64,000 bases of DNA from Microlunatus sagamiharensis (GCF_900105785.1 NZ_LT629799.1:2108001-2172000), one strand, 5' to 3'; positions 53,684 to 63,919 are shown, counted from the stretch's first letter. Program-made: numbers and translations. Notes: a model not told the origin generated them from the letters alone.

Positions 53684-55843
53684 ATGGCCCCACGCGAGAC
53701 CCGCGAGCAGGTGCTGTTCGGCGCCGCGTACTACCACGAGTACCAGCCCAGCCCCCGGCTGGAGACCGACCTCGACCTCATGGTCGAGGCGGGCTTCACC
53801 GTCATCCGCGTCGGGGAGTCGGTGTGGACCACCTGGGAGCCCGAGGACGGGCAGTTCGACCTCGAGTGGCTGGCGCCGGTCCTCGACGGCGCGCACGCGC
53901 GCGGCATCTCGGTCGTCCTCGGCACCCCGACGTACGCGGTCCCGCCGTGGCTCGCCCGGCGCCACCCCGAGATCGCCGGCGAGTTCGCGAGCGGGCAGCG
54001 CACCCCGTGGGGCGGTCGCCAGGAGGTCGACTACTCCCACCCGGCGTTCCGCTTCCACGCCGAGCGCGTCGTCCGGGCGATCCTCGGCCGCTACGCCGGG
54101 CACCCGGCGGTGATCGGCTTCCAGGTCGACAACGAGCCGGGCCTGACCCTCTTCCACAACCACGGCGTGTTCGAGCGGTTCGTCGACGAGCTCCGGCACC
54201 GCTACGGCACCGTCGAGGCGCTCAACGAGGCGTGGGGCCTCGTCTACTGGTCGCACCGGCTCAGCACCTGGGCCGACCTGTGGCACCCCGACGGCAACTA
54301 CCAGCCGCAGTACGACCTCGCCTGGCGACGGTTCCAGGCCCGGCTGACCACCGAGTTCATCGCGTGGCAGGCCGGCATCGCCCGCGAGTACGCCCGCGAC
54401 GACCAGTTCGTCACCACCTGCATCGCCTACGAGCGCCCCGGCGTCGACGACGTCGGCCTCACCCGCGCCCTCGACGTGACGGCGGGCAACCCGTACTACG
54501 CGATGCAGGACGCGCTGGCCGTCCCCAGCACCGAGCGCCGCCCGCAGGGCTGGGCCACGGCCGGGGCCTGGACCCTCTTCCTCAGCGCCGACCGGATGTA
54601 CGCCAGCAAGCAGGCGCCGTTCCTCGTCACCGAGACCAACGCGGGCGCCATCGGCGGCCCGGCCTCGAACTTCCCCGCGTACGACGGGCAATGGCGCCAG
54701 GCCGCATGGGCCTTCGTGGCGCGCGGGGCGGAGATGATCGAGTACTGGCACTGGCACACGACCCACTTCGGCACCGAGACCTACTGGGTCGGGATCCTGC
54801 CGCACGACCAGCAGCCGGGGCGGGTCTACGCCGAGCTCAGCCGCCTCGGGGCCGACCTCCGGGCGGCCGGTCGGCACGTCCTCGGCCTGCGCCCTGACGC
54901 GCGGGTCGGTCTCCTCTACTCGGCGGCCTCCAAGTGGGGCCTCGCCTTCCAGGCGCCGTTCAGCGTGGTGCCCGGCGTCGCGTCGTCGCCGGCGGACCAC
55001 GACCAGCGCTCCTACCACCGCATCTTCGACGCCTTCTACCGCGGCACGTTCGACGCCGGCACCCCGGCCCGCCTGGTGCACGACACCCAGCTGGTCGACG
55101 AGGACGGCGCGACGCTGCTCGACCCGGCGGGGCTCGCGGAGGAGCTGCCCGTGCTCGTGGTCCCCGCGCTGCTCGTGGCGCAGGACGCGCTGCTCGACTG
55201 GCTCCGGGCGTACGCGGCCGCCGGCGGCCACCTCGTGCTCGGGCCGCGGACCGCCTACGGCGACGACGAGGGCCGGGCCCGGACCGACGTGAAGCCGGGG
55301 CGCCTCGCCGAGGCGGCCGGCGTCCGCTACCAGGAGTTCTCCAACCTCACCGACCCGCTGCCGGTGGTCGCGGAGAGCGACGCGTTCGACCTCGCCGACG
55401 GTGCGGCCGGCACCGACTGGGTCGACGGGCTGGTCGGCGAGGGCGCCAAGGTGGTGCTGGGCTACGAGCACCCGCACTTCGGCCGCTTCCCCGCGGTCGT
55501 CACGAACGACCACGGGCAGGGGCGCATCACCACGGTGGGCACGCTGCCCAGCCCCACGCTCGCCGCCGACCTGGTGCGCTGGCTGGTCGGGGCCGCCGGG
55601 ACCTCTGAGGACCCGTGGGCCGGGCGACCCGCGTCGACCACGGTGCACTCCGCGACCAATACCGCCGGCGGCCGCGTCCACGTGGTGCACAACTGGGGCT
55701 GGGAGCCGGTCACGGTCGACCTGCCGACGCCGATGCTGGACGTCCTGGTCGAGGGCTCCTCCGAGCGCCTGACCAGCGTCCGGCTCGGCGGGTGGGACGT
55801 CCGCGTGCTCCGCGAGCCGGGGTCCGAGGACCGCCTGCTCTGA
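53684..55843 (+). CDS. Beta-galactosidase, glycoside hydrolase family 42
   Basis: This 719-residue cytoplasmic enzyme cleaves beta-galactosides. The TIM barrel (about 5-390) holds acid/base Glu in FQVDNEPG and nucleophile Glu in FLVTETNAG; GAAYYHEYQP and EYWHWHT line the site. A trimerisation domain and a C-terminal beta domain follow. The ATG at 53684 has GAGAGA upstream. There is no signal peptide. It lies between the FAS regulator and fabD, out of place among lipid genes, and functionally relates to the sugar island at 1-16 kb. Confidence 0.9.
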   Translation: MAPRETREQVLFGAAYYHEYQPSPRLETDLDLMVEAGFTVIRVGESVWTTWEPEDGQFDLEWLAPVLDGAHARGISVVLGTPTYAVPPWLARRHPEIAGEFASGQRTPWGGRQEVDYSHPAFRFHAERVVRAILGRYAGHPAVIGFQVDNEPGLTLFHNHGVFERFVDELRHRYGTVEALNEAWGLVYWSHRLSTWADLWHPDGNYQPQYDLAWRRFQARLTTEFIAWQAGIAREYARDDQFVTTCIAYERPGVDDVGLTRALDVTAGNPYYAMQDALAVPSTERRPQGWATAGAWTLFLSADRMYASKQAPFLVTETNAGAIGGPASNFPAYDGQWRQAAWAFVARGAEMIEYWHWHTTHFGTETYWVGILPHDQQPGRVYAELSRLGADLRAAGRHVLGLRPDARVGLLYSAASKWGLAFQAPFSVVPGVASSPADHDQRSYHRIFDAFYRGTFDAGTPARLVHDTQLVDEDGATLLDPAGLAEELPVLVVPALLVAQDALLDWLRAYAAAGGHLVLGPRTAYGDDEGRARTDVKPGRLAEAAGVRYQEFSNLTDPLPVVAESDAFDLADGAAGTDWVDGLVGEGAKVVLGYEHPHFGRFPAVVTNDHGQGRITTVGTLPSPTLAADLVRWLVGAAGTSEDPWAGRPASTTVHSATNTAGGRVHVVHNWGWEPVTVDLPTPMLDVLVEGSSERLTSVRLGGWDVRVLREPGSEDRLL

Positions 55844-56007
55844 GGCGGACCGGGACGGCGTGGCCGCGCCGGTGACCCGGGTCTCGGCAACACACCGGCG
55901 GCGCTGTCGTACGGGTCACACGATTGTGGGAACCGAACAAGAGGACGTCCGAAGATTCGTGGTGTCCCTGCGCGACTTTCACCCCGAGGTCACGAAAGAG
56001 TAACCAC
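55844..56007 (+). promoter_or_regulatory. fab operon promoter region
   Basis: The 164 bases before fabD include an inverted repeat CACA-cgat-TGTG at 55917-55928 in a GGGTCACACGATTGTGGGAA context. This is a reasonable operator for the PucR/FasR-type activator, whose gene is 2.2 kb upstream. No clear -35/-10 pair was seen. Confidence 0.4.
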
Positions 56008-57228
56008 GTGCTGGCCATCGTCGCGCCCGGTCAGGGCGCACAGACCCCGGGGTTCCTCGGACCCTGGGTCAAAGAGTCGTCCTTCTCCACCCGCCTCACC
56101 TGGCTGAGCGCCGTGAGCGGTCTCGACCTCGAGCACTACGGCGTCCACGCCGACGCCGAGACGATCCGGGACACCGCCGTCGCGCAGCCGCTGCTGGTCG
56201 CCGCGGGGCTGCTCGCGGCCCTCGAGCTCTTCCCGCACCCGGCGGACGCGTACCCCCTGGTGGGTGTGGCCGCAGGTCACTCGGTGGGTGAGATCACCGC
56301 CGCGGCAGGCGTGGGCGTCCTCTCCGCCGAGTCCGCGATGGTCTTCGTCCGCGAGCGCGGCCGCGCCATGGCCGCCGCCAGCGCCGCCCGGCCGACCTCG
56401 ATGACCGCGGTCGTCGGCGGCCAGCCGGACGAGGTGCTCGCCGCCCTCGAGGCCCAGGGACTCACCGCCGCGAACCACAACGGCACCGGTCAGGTCGTCG
56501 CCGCCGGCACCGTCGAGCAGCTCGCCGCGCTCGCCGAGCACCCCCCGACGCGGGCCCGGCTCGTCCCGCTCAGCGTCGCCGGCGCCTTCCACACCGTGCA
56601 CATGGAGCCCGCCGTGGACCGTCTCGGGCAGCTCGCCCCGGCGATCTCGGCGCGCGACCCGCGCACGCGCCTCTTGTCGAACCTCGACGGTCAGGTCGTC
56701 CACGACGGCCGCGAGGTCCTGCGCCGCCTGGTGGGCCAGGTCGCCTCCCCGGTGCGCTGGGACCTGTGCCTCGCGGCCATGGCCGACCTCGGCGTCACGG
56801 GCCTGCTCGAGCTGCCGCCGGCCGGCACGCTGACCGGCATCGCCAAGCGCAACCTCAAGGGCGTCGAGCTCTTCGCGCTCAACACCCCCGACCAGACCGG
56901 CGAGGCGATGGAGTTCATCCGCCGCCACGGCGCCCAGCCCGGGTCGTCCACGCCGATCAACGGCAACCCGACCTGGCGCCTCGTCGTCTCCCCGGGCAAG
57001 GGCCTCTTCACCCGCACCGAGGACGTCGAGGCCGGCATGCTGCTGCCCGCCGACAGCACCGTCGGCCTGGTGCGCAACCGCCGCGACGAGATCCCCGCGA
57101 GCGCCCCGTACGGCGGCATCGTCGTGGAGTGGCTCGTCGAGGACGGCGACCCGGTCTCCCCCGGCCAGCCGCTGCTGCGCCTGCACCCGACCGTGGAGTC
57201 CTCCGACGCGACCGAGGTGACCCGCTGA
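56008..57228 (+). CDS. fabD: Malonyl-CoA:ACP transacylase with biotinyl/lipoyl-like C-terminal extension
   Basis: This 406-residue enzyme loads malonate on ACP. The catalytic Ser92 is in GHSVGE, GQGAQ forms the oxyanion loop, and His195 is in AFHTVHM. Residues 1 to about 290 equal a normal FabD (309 in E. coli). The extra 115 residues contain, at about 330-400, a barrel-sandwich pattern (IPASAPYGGIVVEWLVEDGDPVSPGQPLLRL) like biotinyl/lipoyl domains, but without the Met-Lys-Met attachment lysine. The GTG start follows GAAAGAG. The stop overlaps fabH (TGATG). Confidence 0.9.
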   Translation: MLAIVAPGQGAQTPGFLGPWVKESSFSTRLTWLSAVSGLDLEHYGVHADAETIRDTAVAQPLLVAAGLLAALELFPHPADAYPLVGVAAGHSVGEITAAAGVGVLSAESAMVFVRERGRAMAAASAARPTSMTAVVGGQPDEVLAALEAQGLTAANHNGTGQVVAAGTVEQLAALAEHPPTRARLVPLSVAGAFHTVHMEPAVDRLGQLAPAISARDPRTRLLSNLDGQVVHDGREVLRRLVGQVASPVRWDLCLAAMADLGVTGLLELPPAGTLTGIAKRNLKGVELFALNTPDQTGEAMEFIRRHGAQPGSSTPINGNPTWRLVVSPGKGLFTRTEDVEAGMLLPADSTVGLVRNRRDEIPASAPYGGIVVEWLVEDGDPVSPGQPLLRLHPTVESSDATEVTR

Positions 57229-58295
57229 TGGCGCTCAAGACGTCGACAGGCGCGCAGTTCGCCAAGATCATGGGCGTCGGCGGCTACCGCCCGCGGCGTG
57301 TGGTCGACAACGCCGAGATCGTCACCTACATCGACTCCTCCGACGAGTGGATCCGTACGCGGTCCGGCATCGTCGAGCGCCGCTGGGCCTCCGAGGACGA
57401 GACCATCCAGATGATGTCGGTCTCCGCGGCGCGCAAGGCGATCGAGCGGGCGGGCATCGAGCCGGGCCAGGTCGACACGGTGATCGTCTCGACGGTCACG
57501 CACCTGTCGCAGACCCCGGCCATCGCCACCACGATCGCCAACGAGCTCGGGGCCAAGGGCGCGGCGGCCTTCGACATCTCGGCGGCCTGCGCCGGCTTCT
57601 GCTACATGGTCGCCATGGCCGACGCGCTCGTCCGCGCGGGCTCGTCGAAGTACGTCGTGATCATCGGCGTCGAGCGCCTCACCGACCTGACCGACATCCA
57701 CGACCGGTCGACGGCGTTCATCTTCGCCGACGGCGCCGGTGCCGCCGTGATCGGCCCGAGCGACGTCCCGGCCATCGGCCCGGTCGTTTGGGGCTCCGAC
57801 GGCGACCAGGCCGACCTGATCACCCAGACCCAGCCCTGGGACACCGCGATCCCCCGCCACGAGCGCGGCGGGCACGACCCGGTCGCGCAGGCGGCGGCCG
57901 CTGCGGACGGGGTCGACGACCCGCAAGCCACGGCCACCTGGCCGGTCCTGCGCATGAACGGCAACCCGGTCTTCAAGTGGGCCTCCTACGCGATGGCCAA
58001 GACCGCGGCCGAGGCCATGGACGCGGCGGGCGTGCAGCCCGACGAGCTCGAGGTCTTCATCCCGCACCAGGCGAACAACCGCATCACCGACGCGATGTTC
58101 CGGGCGCTCAAGCTGCCCGAGGGCGTCGTCATCGCCCGCGACATCATCAACCACGGCAACACCTCCGCGGCCTCGGTGCCGCTGGCCATGGAGACGCTGC
58201 TCGAGTCCGGCGAGGCGAAGCCCGGCCAGACCGCGCTGATCATCGGCTTCGGCGCCGGCCTCGTCTACGCCGGCCAGGTCATCACCCTGCCCTGA
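57228..58295 (+). CDS. fabH: Beta-ketoacyl-ACP synthase III
   Basis: This 355-residue condensing enzyme starts fatty acid synthesis by joining acyl-CoA with malonyl-ACP. The Cys-His-Asn triad is Cys121 (SAACAGF), His280 (IPHQANN) and Asn311 (HGNTSAAS). It overlaps fabD by one base in TGATG, so it is translationally coupled. It is about 35 residues longer than E. coli FabH, mainly a loop between residues 205 and 240. Confidence 0.94.
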   Translation: MALKTSTGAQFAKIMGVGGYRPRRVVDNAEIVTYIDSSDEWIRTRSGIVERRWASEDETIQMMSVSAARKAIERAGIEPGQVDTVIVSTVTHLSQTPAIATTIANELGAKGAAAFDISAACAGFCYMVAMADALVRAGSSKYVVIIGVERLTDLTDIHDRSTAFIFADGAGAAVIGPSDVPAIGPVVWGSDGDQADLITQTQPWDTAIPRHERGGHDPVAQAAAAADGVDDPQATATWPVLRMNGNPVFKWASYAMAKTAAEAMDAAGVQPDELEVFIPHQANNRITDAMFRALKLPEGVVIARDIINHGNTSAASVPLAMETLLESGEAKPGQTALIIGFGAGLVYAGQVITLP

Positions 58296-58370
58296 TCCCG
58301 ACCGGACCAGCGCACCCCAGTTCACCCGCACGACCCGAGATCCACCCGAGAAGAAGGAGCGCTCAGCGCG

Positions 58371-58616
58371 ATGCCCACCACCGAAGAGGTCCGTTCCGAC
58401 CTGGCCGAGATCGTCAACGAGGTTGCCGGCGTGCCCGTCGACGACGTCCAGCTCGACAAGTCGTTCACCGACGACCTGGACGTGGACTCGCTGTCGATGG
58501 TCGAGATCATCTACGCCTGCGAGGAGAAGTTCGGCGTCTCGATCCCCGACGAGGAGTCCAAGAACCTCAAGACCGTGGGCGACGCCGTCGCCTACATCGA
58601 GCGCGCCGCGAACTGA
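58371..58616 (+). CDS. acpP: Acyl carrier protein
   Basis: This 81-residue acidic helical protein carries growing acyl chains on phosphopantetheine at Ser40 (DVDSLSM). A ribosome site AAGGAG lies about 14 bases before the ATG, slightly far. It follows fabH by 75 bases. Strong hairpins begin right after its stop, which may raise its mRNA relative to fabF. Confidence 0.95.
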   Translation: MPTTEEVRSDLAEIVNEVAGVPVDDVQLDKSFTDDLDVDSLSMVEIIYACEEKFGVSIPDEESKNLKTVGDAVAYIERAAN

Positions 58617-58622
58617 CTCATG

Positions 58623-58719
58623 AGGGGGGACGACCCCCCTCGCCCCCCGCTGAGTTCCACTCGCTAGCGCTCGCGGAACTCGGTGCCGGTGTGGGGGGGC
58701 GCCCCCCACCCGGGGGGCG
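58623..58719 (+). promoter_or_regulatory. Set of hairpins between acpP and fabF, two mutually exclusive
   Basis: Seven bases after acpP, AGGGGGG-acga-CCCCCCT forms a stem at 58623-58640. GAGTTCC/GGAACTC pairs at 58652-58681. GTGGGGGG/CCCCCCAC forms at 58691-58709, and CGCCCCCC/GGGGGGCG forms at 58700-58719; these last two share the same C-tract, so only one can form at a time. The 163-base gap is the largest inside the operon. It looks like an attenuator or processing site lowering fabF and accD relative to acpP. Confidence 0.65.
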
Positions 58720-58779
58720 ACTCCCCACCCCCGGTCTCCGGAGACCGCACCACTCGCACCGAACCACCAGGAGTCCTTG

Positions 58780-60054
<1,275 letters not shown>

Positions 60055-60082
60055 TCCACGCCCGACCCTCAGGAGGGCCACC

Positions 60083-61525
60083 ATGACCACCACCGCCGCA
60101 CCCCCGGCCGCCGCCGCTGCTCCCAAGAAGGAGAAGCTCCCCCGCGCGCTCGACCCGCGCAACCCCAACCACCGCCTGGCCGCGCTGCTGGACGAGGGGT
60201 CCGTCGAGCTGATCACGCCCGACGACGACTCGGGCATGCTCGCCGCCGTCGGGACGATCAACGGCTCGCGCGTGGTCGCCTTCTGCTCCGACGCGACCGT
60301 CATGGGCGGCGCGATGGGCATGCAGGGCTGCGACGTCGTGGTGCAGGCGTACGAGCGGGCGATGCGCGACCGCGTACCGGTCCTGGGGATCTGGCACTCC
60401 GGCGGCGCGCGCCTGGCCGAGGGCGTCCTGTCCCTGCACGCCGTCGGGCGGATCTTCCACGCGATGACGCAGGCCTCGGGCAAGATCCCGCAGATCTCGA
60501 TCGTGCTCGGCTTCGCGGCCGGCGGCGCGGCGTACGGGCCCGCGCTCACCGACCTCGTGATCCTCGCCCCCGAGGGCCGGATCTTCGTGACCGGGCCCGA
60601 CGTGGTCCGCTCCGTCACCGGCGAGGACGTCGACATGCTCCGCCTCGGCGGGCCCGACACCCACGGCCGCCGCTCCGGCGTCGTGCACCTGGTCGCCGAC
60701 GACGAGGCCGACGCGCTGGCCCAGGGCCGCGCGCTCACCACGCTGCTCGCCGACCAGGGCGCCACCGCCAAGGAGGTCGCCGACACCGACCTCGCCGCGC
60801 TGCTGCCCGAGTCGCCCAAGCGCGCCTACGACGTGCACCCGCTGATCAACGGCGTCCTCGACGAGGGCTCGACGGTCGAGCTGCACGCCCGCTGGGCACC
60901 GAACGTCACCATCGCGCTCGGCCGCCTCGGCGGCCGCACGGTCGGTGTCGTGGCCAACAACCCGCTGCGCCTCGGCGGCTGCCTCGACTCCCTCAGCGCG
61001 GAGAAGGCGGCGCGGTTCGTCCGCATGTGCGACACCTTCGGCGTGCCGCTCGTCGTGCTGGTCGACGTCCCGGGCTACCTCCCCGGTGTCGGCCAGGAGT
61101 GGGACGGTGTGGTCCGCCGCGGCGCCAAGCTGCTGCACGCGTTCGCCGAGGCGACGGTCCCGCGCGTCACGCTGGTGACCCGCAAGGCGTACGGCGGCGC
61201 GTACATCGCCATGAACGCCCGCTCGCTCGGCGCGACGAAGGTCTTCGCCTGGCCGGGCGCCGAGGTCGCCGTCATGGGCCCGGTCGCGGCCGTGCGGATC
61301 CTGCACCGGCGCAAGCTCGCCGCGGTCGCCGAGGACGTGCGCCCGCAGCTCGAGGCCGAGCTGGCCGCCGAGCACGAGCGCATCGCCGGCGGCGTGGAGA
61401 AGGCCGTGGAGATCGGTGTGGTCGACGAGATCGTCACCCCGCAGGTCACCCGCTCGGCCCTCGCCACCGCGATCCGCGAGGCCGACACGGGCACGCGCGG
61501 GGACCACACGAACATCCCGCTGTAG
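60083..61525 (+). CDS. accD: Acyl-CoA carboxylase carboxyltransferase (beta) subunit, AccD6-like
   Basis: This 480-residue carboxyltransferase transfers CO2 from biotin to acetyl- or propionyl-CoA to make malonyl- or methylmalonyl-CoA for FAS-II. The crotonase-like halves carry GIWHSGGARL with GFAAGGAAYGPA, and LVDVPGYLPGVGQE with KAYGGAYIAM, the oxyanion glycines. The ideal site AGGAGG precedes ATG 60083. In M. tuberculosis accD6 has the same position at the end of the fab operon. The biotin-carrying alpha subunit must be encoded elsewhere. Confidence 0.93.
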   Translation: MTTTAAPPAAAAAPKKEKLPRALDPRNPNHRLAALLDEGSVELITPDDDSGMLAAVGTINGSRVVAFCSDATVMGGAMGMQGCDVVVQAYERAMRDRVPVLGIWHSGGARLAEGVLSLHAVGRIFHAMTQASGKIPQISIVLGFAAGGAAYGPALTDLVILAPEGRIFVTGPDVVRSVTGEDVDMLRLGGPDTHGRRSGVVHLVADDEADALAQGRALTTLLADQGATAKEVADTDLAALLPESPKRAYDVHPLINGVLDEGSTVELHARWAPNVTIALGRLGGRTVGVVANNPLRLGGCLDSLSAEKAARFVRMCDTFGVPLVVLVDVPGYLPGVGQEWDGVVRRGAKLLHAFAEATVPRVTLVTRKAYGGAYIAMNARSLGATKVFAWPGAEVAVMGPVAAVRILHRRKLAAVAEDVRPQLEAELAAEHERIAGGVEKAVEIGVVDEIVTPQVTRSALATAIREADTGTRGDHTNIPL

Positions 61526-61754
61526 GTCCGGTCGTCGCGCCACCGTTCGGGCGCCTCACCGCGGGGTCTTCCTCCTTCGCCCGCAGCCGGTCGTGGCAGC
61601 CGCTGCCGCGATCCAGGCGTCGGCTGCTCGCTCTCTCGTCCAGACCCCGCGGGCGCCCTCTCTCCCGGCGCGACGACCTCAGGTCCGCTCCCTGCCCCCG
61701 AGGTCTCGTGTCCGGTGCAGAGCGCTGCCCTGACGCTCAGGGAACCTGCCGGAC

Positions 61755-62204
61755 TCAGCCGGCGGCGCGGCGGACGAGGTCCCGGAGCCGGCGCTCGACC
61801 TCGTCGGTGACCTCGAGGATGGCGTACGACACGGGCCAGGACGGGCCGTCGTCGAGGTGGGCGTCCTCGCTGAAGCTGACCATGCCGTAGCGGGTGCCGA
61901 ACTTGGACCCGGGCTGGTAGTAGACGACGACCTTGCCGTCGCGGGCGTAGGACGGGAAGCCGTACCAGGTCTTCGGGTCGAGCTGGGGCGCCTCCTCCGC
62001 GACGATCGCGTGGAGCCGCTGCGCGACCAGCTGGTCTGTCCCGGCGAGCGCGGCGATGGCGTCGGTGCAGGCCTGCGCCTCGCGCTCCTTCCTGGCCGCG
62101 CCCTTCGGGGCCTTCGCCTGCTCGCGCAGCTCGCCCGCGCGCTGCTTCATGGCGGCGCGCTCGGCGTCGCTGAAGCCCTCCTCCGCACCTCGTTCGTCAG
62201 CCAC
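61755..62204 (-). CDS. DUF1801 family protein
   Basis: This 149-residue YdhG/DUF1801-like protein (TWYGFPSYARDGKVVVYYQPGSKF; RYGMVSFSEDAHLDDG) has unknown function; some relatives were proposed to bind iron. The GTG at 62204 has GGAGGAGA upstream and overlaps the MmyB-type regulator stop by eight bases. It is convergent with accD across 229 bases that hold no other gene. Confidence 0.75.
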   Translation of the reverse strand: MADERGAEEGFSDAERAAMKQRAGELREQAKAPKGAARKEREAQACTDAIAALAGTDQLVAQRLHAIVAEEAPQLDPKTWYGFPSYARDGKVVVYYQPGSKFGTRYGMVSFSEDAHLDDGPSWPVSYAILEVTDEVERRLRDLVRRAAG

Positions 62205-63096
62205 CCGCGTTCTCCTCCTCGACGCTCCCCGGTCGGGCAACATCGTGCACCGCCTCATCGGTCGAGGGCCACCCCTCGGCCTGCGTCGTCCCGAGGGTCC
62301 GCAGGAGGTCGAAGCGCGAGGCGTCCTCGCTCCCCGGCACGGCGGTGTACGCGACCACGCGCAGGTCGGTGCCCGCGGCGGTGAAGACGTCGCAGTCCAG
62401 GGTCAGCGGCCCGACGACCGGGTGGTCGAACGTCTTCGGCTCGGAGCGGTGCTCGACGATCGTGGCCTCGGCCCAGAGCGTGGCGAAGGTCGCGCTCGCC
62501 CGGGTCAGGTGCGCCACGAGCTCGTCCACGCCGCGGTCGTCGGGGTAGCGGATCGACGCCCGGCGCAGGTCCGACACCAGCGCCCGCTGGAAGCGGAGCT
62601 CGTCCTCGGGCTCGCGCAGCACCCGGACGCCGGTGCCCGTGAACGCCTGCGCGACGAGGTTGCGACCCGGCACCGCGGGGCCCAGCAGCGCCGACCAGGC
62701 GTCGTTGGCGACGAGCAGCGTCCAGGTCGCGGTGTAGACGCCGATCGCCACGTCCGGCAGGCGCGCGAGCAGGCGCTGCACGCTGCCCGGGATGTGCGTC
62801 GGGACGAGTCCGGAGGACGGCGCCGCCAGGCCGGCCGCGGCGTAGAGCTGGTCGCGCTCCGGGTCGGACAGCTGCAGCACCCGGGCCAGCGACGCCACGA
62901 CCTGCGCGGAGGGCCGTTCGGCCCGCCCCTGCTCGAGGCGGACCAGGTAGTCGACCGACAGGCCGGCGAGCAGCGCGACCTCCTCGCGGCGCAGGCCCCG
63001 CGTACGCCGTCGTCCGGCGGGGAAGCCGACGGCCGCGGGCTGCAGGCGGTCGCGCCACGCGCGCAGCAGCCCGGCGAGGTCGCTCGTGGTCGTCAC
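62197..63096 (-). CDS. XRE-family regulator with MmyB-type C-terminal domain
   Basis: This 299-residue regulator has an N-terminal lambda-repressor-like HTH (about 8-85, RTRGLRREEVALLAGLSVDYLVRLEQGR) and a C-terminal MmyB-like PAS-type domain (about 100-275), which binds fatty-acid-like ligands in known homologues. Divergent from an SDR gene in a 100-base gap, it is likely its repressor or activator. This pairing of MmyB regulator and SDR is common in actinobacteria. Confidence 0.88.
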   Translation of the reverse strand: MTTTSDLAGLLRAWRDRLQPAAVGFPAGRRRTRGLRREEVALLAGLSVDYLVRLEQGRAERPSAQVVASLARVLQLSDPERDQLYAAAGLAAPSSGLVPTHIPGSVQRLLARLPDVAIGVYTATWTLLVANDAWSALLGPAVPGRNLVAQAFTGTGVRVLREPEDELRFQRALVSDLRRASIRYPDDRGVDELVAHLTRASATFATLWAEATIVEHRSEPKTFDHPVVGPLTLDCDVFTAAGTDLRVVAYTAVPGSEDASRFDLLRTLGTTQAEGWPSTDEAVHDVARPGSVEEENAGG

Positions 63097-63124
63097 CCCA
63101 CCAGTTTGACCCGCGCCGCGGGCG

Positions 63125-63147
63125 CTGGGTGGTACCGCGGTTCCCAG
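63125..63147. promoter_or_regulatory. Candidate operator between MmyB-type regulator and SDR genes
   Basis: The 100-base divergent gap holds a 23-base imperfect dyad: CTGGG ... CCCAG at 63125-63147, containing the ACCGCGGT palindrome at 63134-63141. It is the best operator candidate for the XRE/MmyB protein. Confidence 0.45.
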
Positions 63148-63196
63148 GGTCGAGCGCTCCTACCCGTCTTCTCCACGGGACGCGCAGGGTGGACGC

Positions 63197-63919
63197 ATGA
63201 CCAGCCAGCACCCGACCACCCAGACCACGACCACCCTGATCACCGGCGGCAACAAGGGCCTCGGCCGCGAGACCGCGCGTCGGCTGAAGGAGCACGGCCA
63301 CCACGTCGTCATCGGCGCCCGCGACGCGGCGCGCGGCGCCCGGGCCGCCGAGGAGCTCGGCGTCGACTGGGTCGAGCTCGACGTCACCTCCGACGCCTCC
63401 GTCGCCGCGGCCGCGCGCGAGGTCGAGGAGCGCTTCGGCGGCCTCGACGTCCTCGTGAACAATGCCGGCATCGCCGGGCCGTCGACCGCCGTCGACCAGG
63501 TGGACGCCGCCGCGATCACCGCCGTCCTCGACACGAACACGGTCTCCGCGGTGCGGACGATCCACGCCTTCCTCCCCCAGCTGCGCCGCTCGGCCAACCC
63601 CGTGGTCGTCAACGTCAGCAGCGGGCTCGGCTCGTTCGCCGTACGGGCCGACACCTCGCGCATCGAGAGCCAGGTCCCCTCGCTCGCCTACTCCGCGAGC
63701 AAGGCCGCGATGAACATGATCACGACGGTCTACGCCCAGTTCCTGCCCGAGCTGCGCGTCAACGTCGTCGACCCCGGCTACACCGCCACCGAGCTGAACG
63801 GGAACTCGGGCCCGCAGACCGTCACCGAGGGCACCGACGCGGTCGTGGCCATGGCGACCGTCGGCCCCGACGGCCCCACCGGGACCTTCACCGACCGGCA
63901 CGGGGTCGTCGCCTGGTGA
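63197..63919 (+). CDS. Short-chain dehydrogenase/reductase
   Basis: This 240-residue classical SDR has NAD(P) motif TGGNKGLG, NNAG, active-site Ser in VNVSSG and Tyr-x-x-x-Lys in YSASK; PGYTATELN follows. The Arg in GARDAARGARA after the second strand favours NADPH. AGGGTGG precedes the ATG. It is divergent from, and probably controlled by, the MmyB-type regulator. Substrate unknown. The last 81 bases of the window after it contain no clear gene start. Confidence 0.9.
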   Translation: MTSQHPTTQTTTTLITGGNKGLGRETARRLKEHGHHVVIGARDAARGARAAEELGVDWVELDVTSDASVAAAAREVEERFGGLDVLVNNAGIAGPSTAVDQVDAAAITAVLDTNTVSAVRTIHAFLPQLRRSANPVVVNVSSGLGSFAVRADTSRIESQVPSLAYSASKAAMNMITTVYAQFLPELRVNVVDPGYTATELNGNSGPQTVTEGTDAVVAMATVGPDGPTGTFTDRHGVVAW

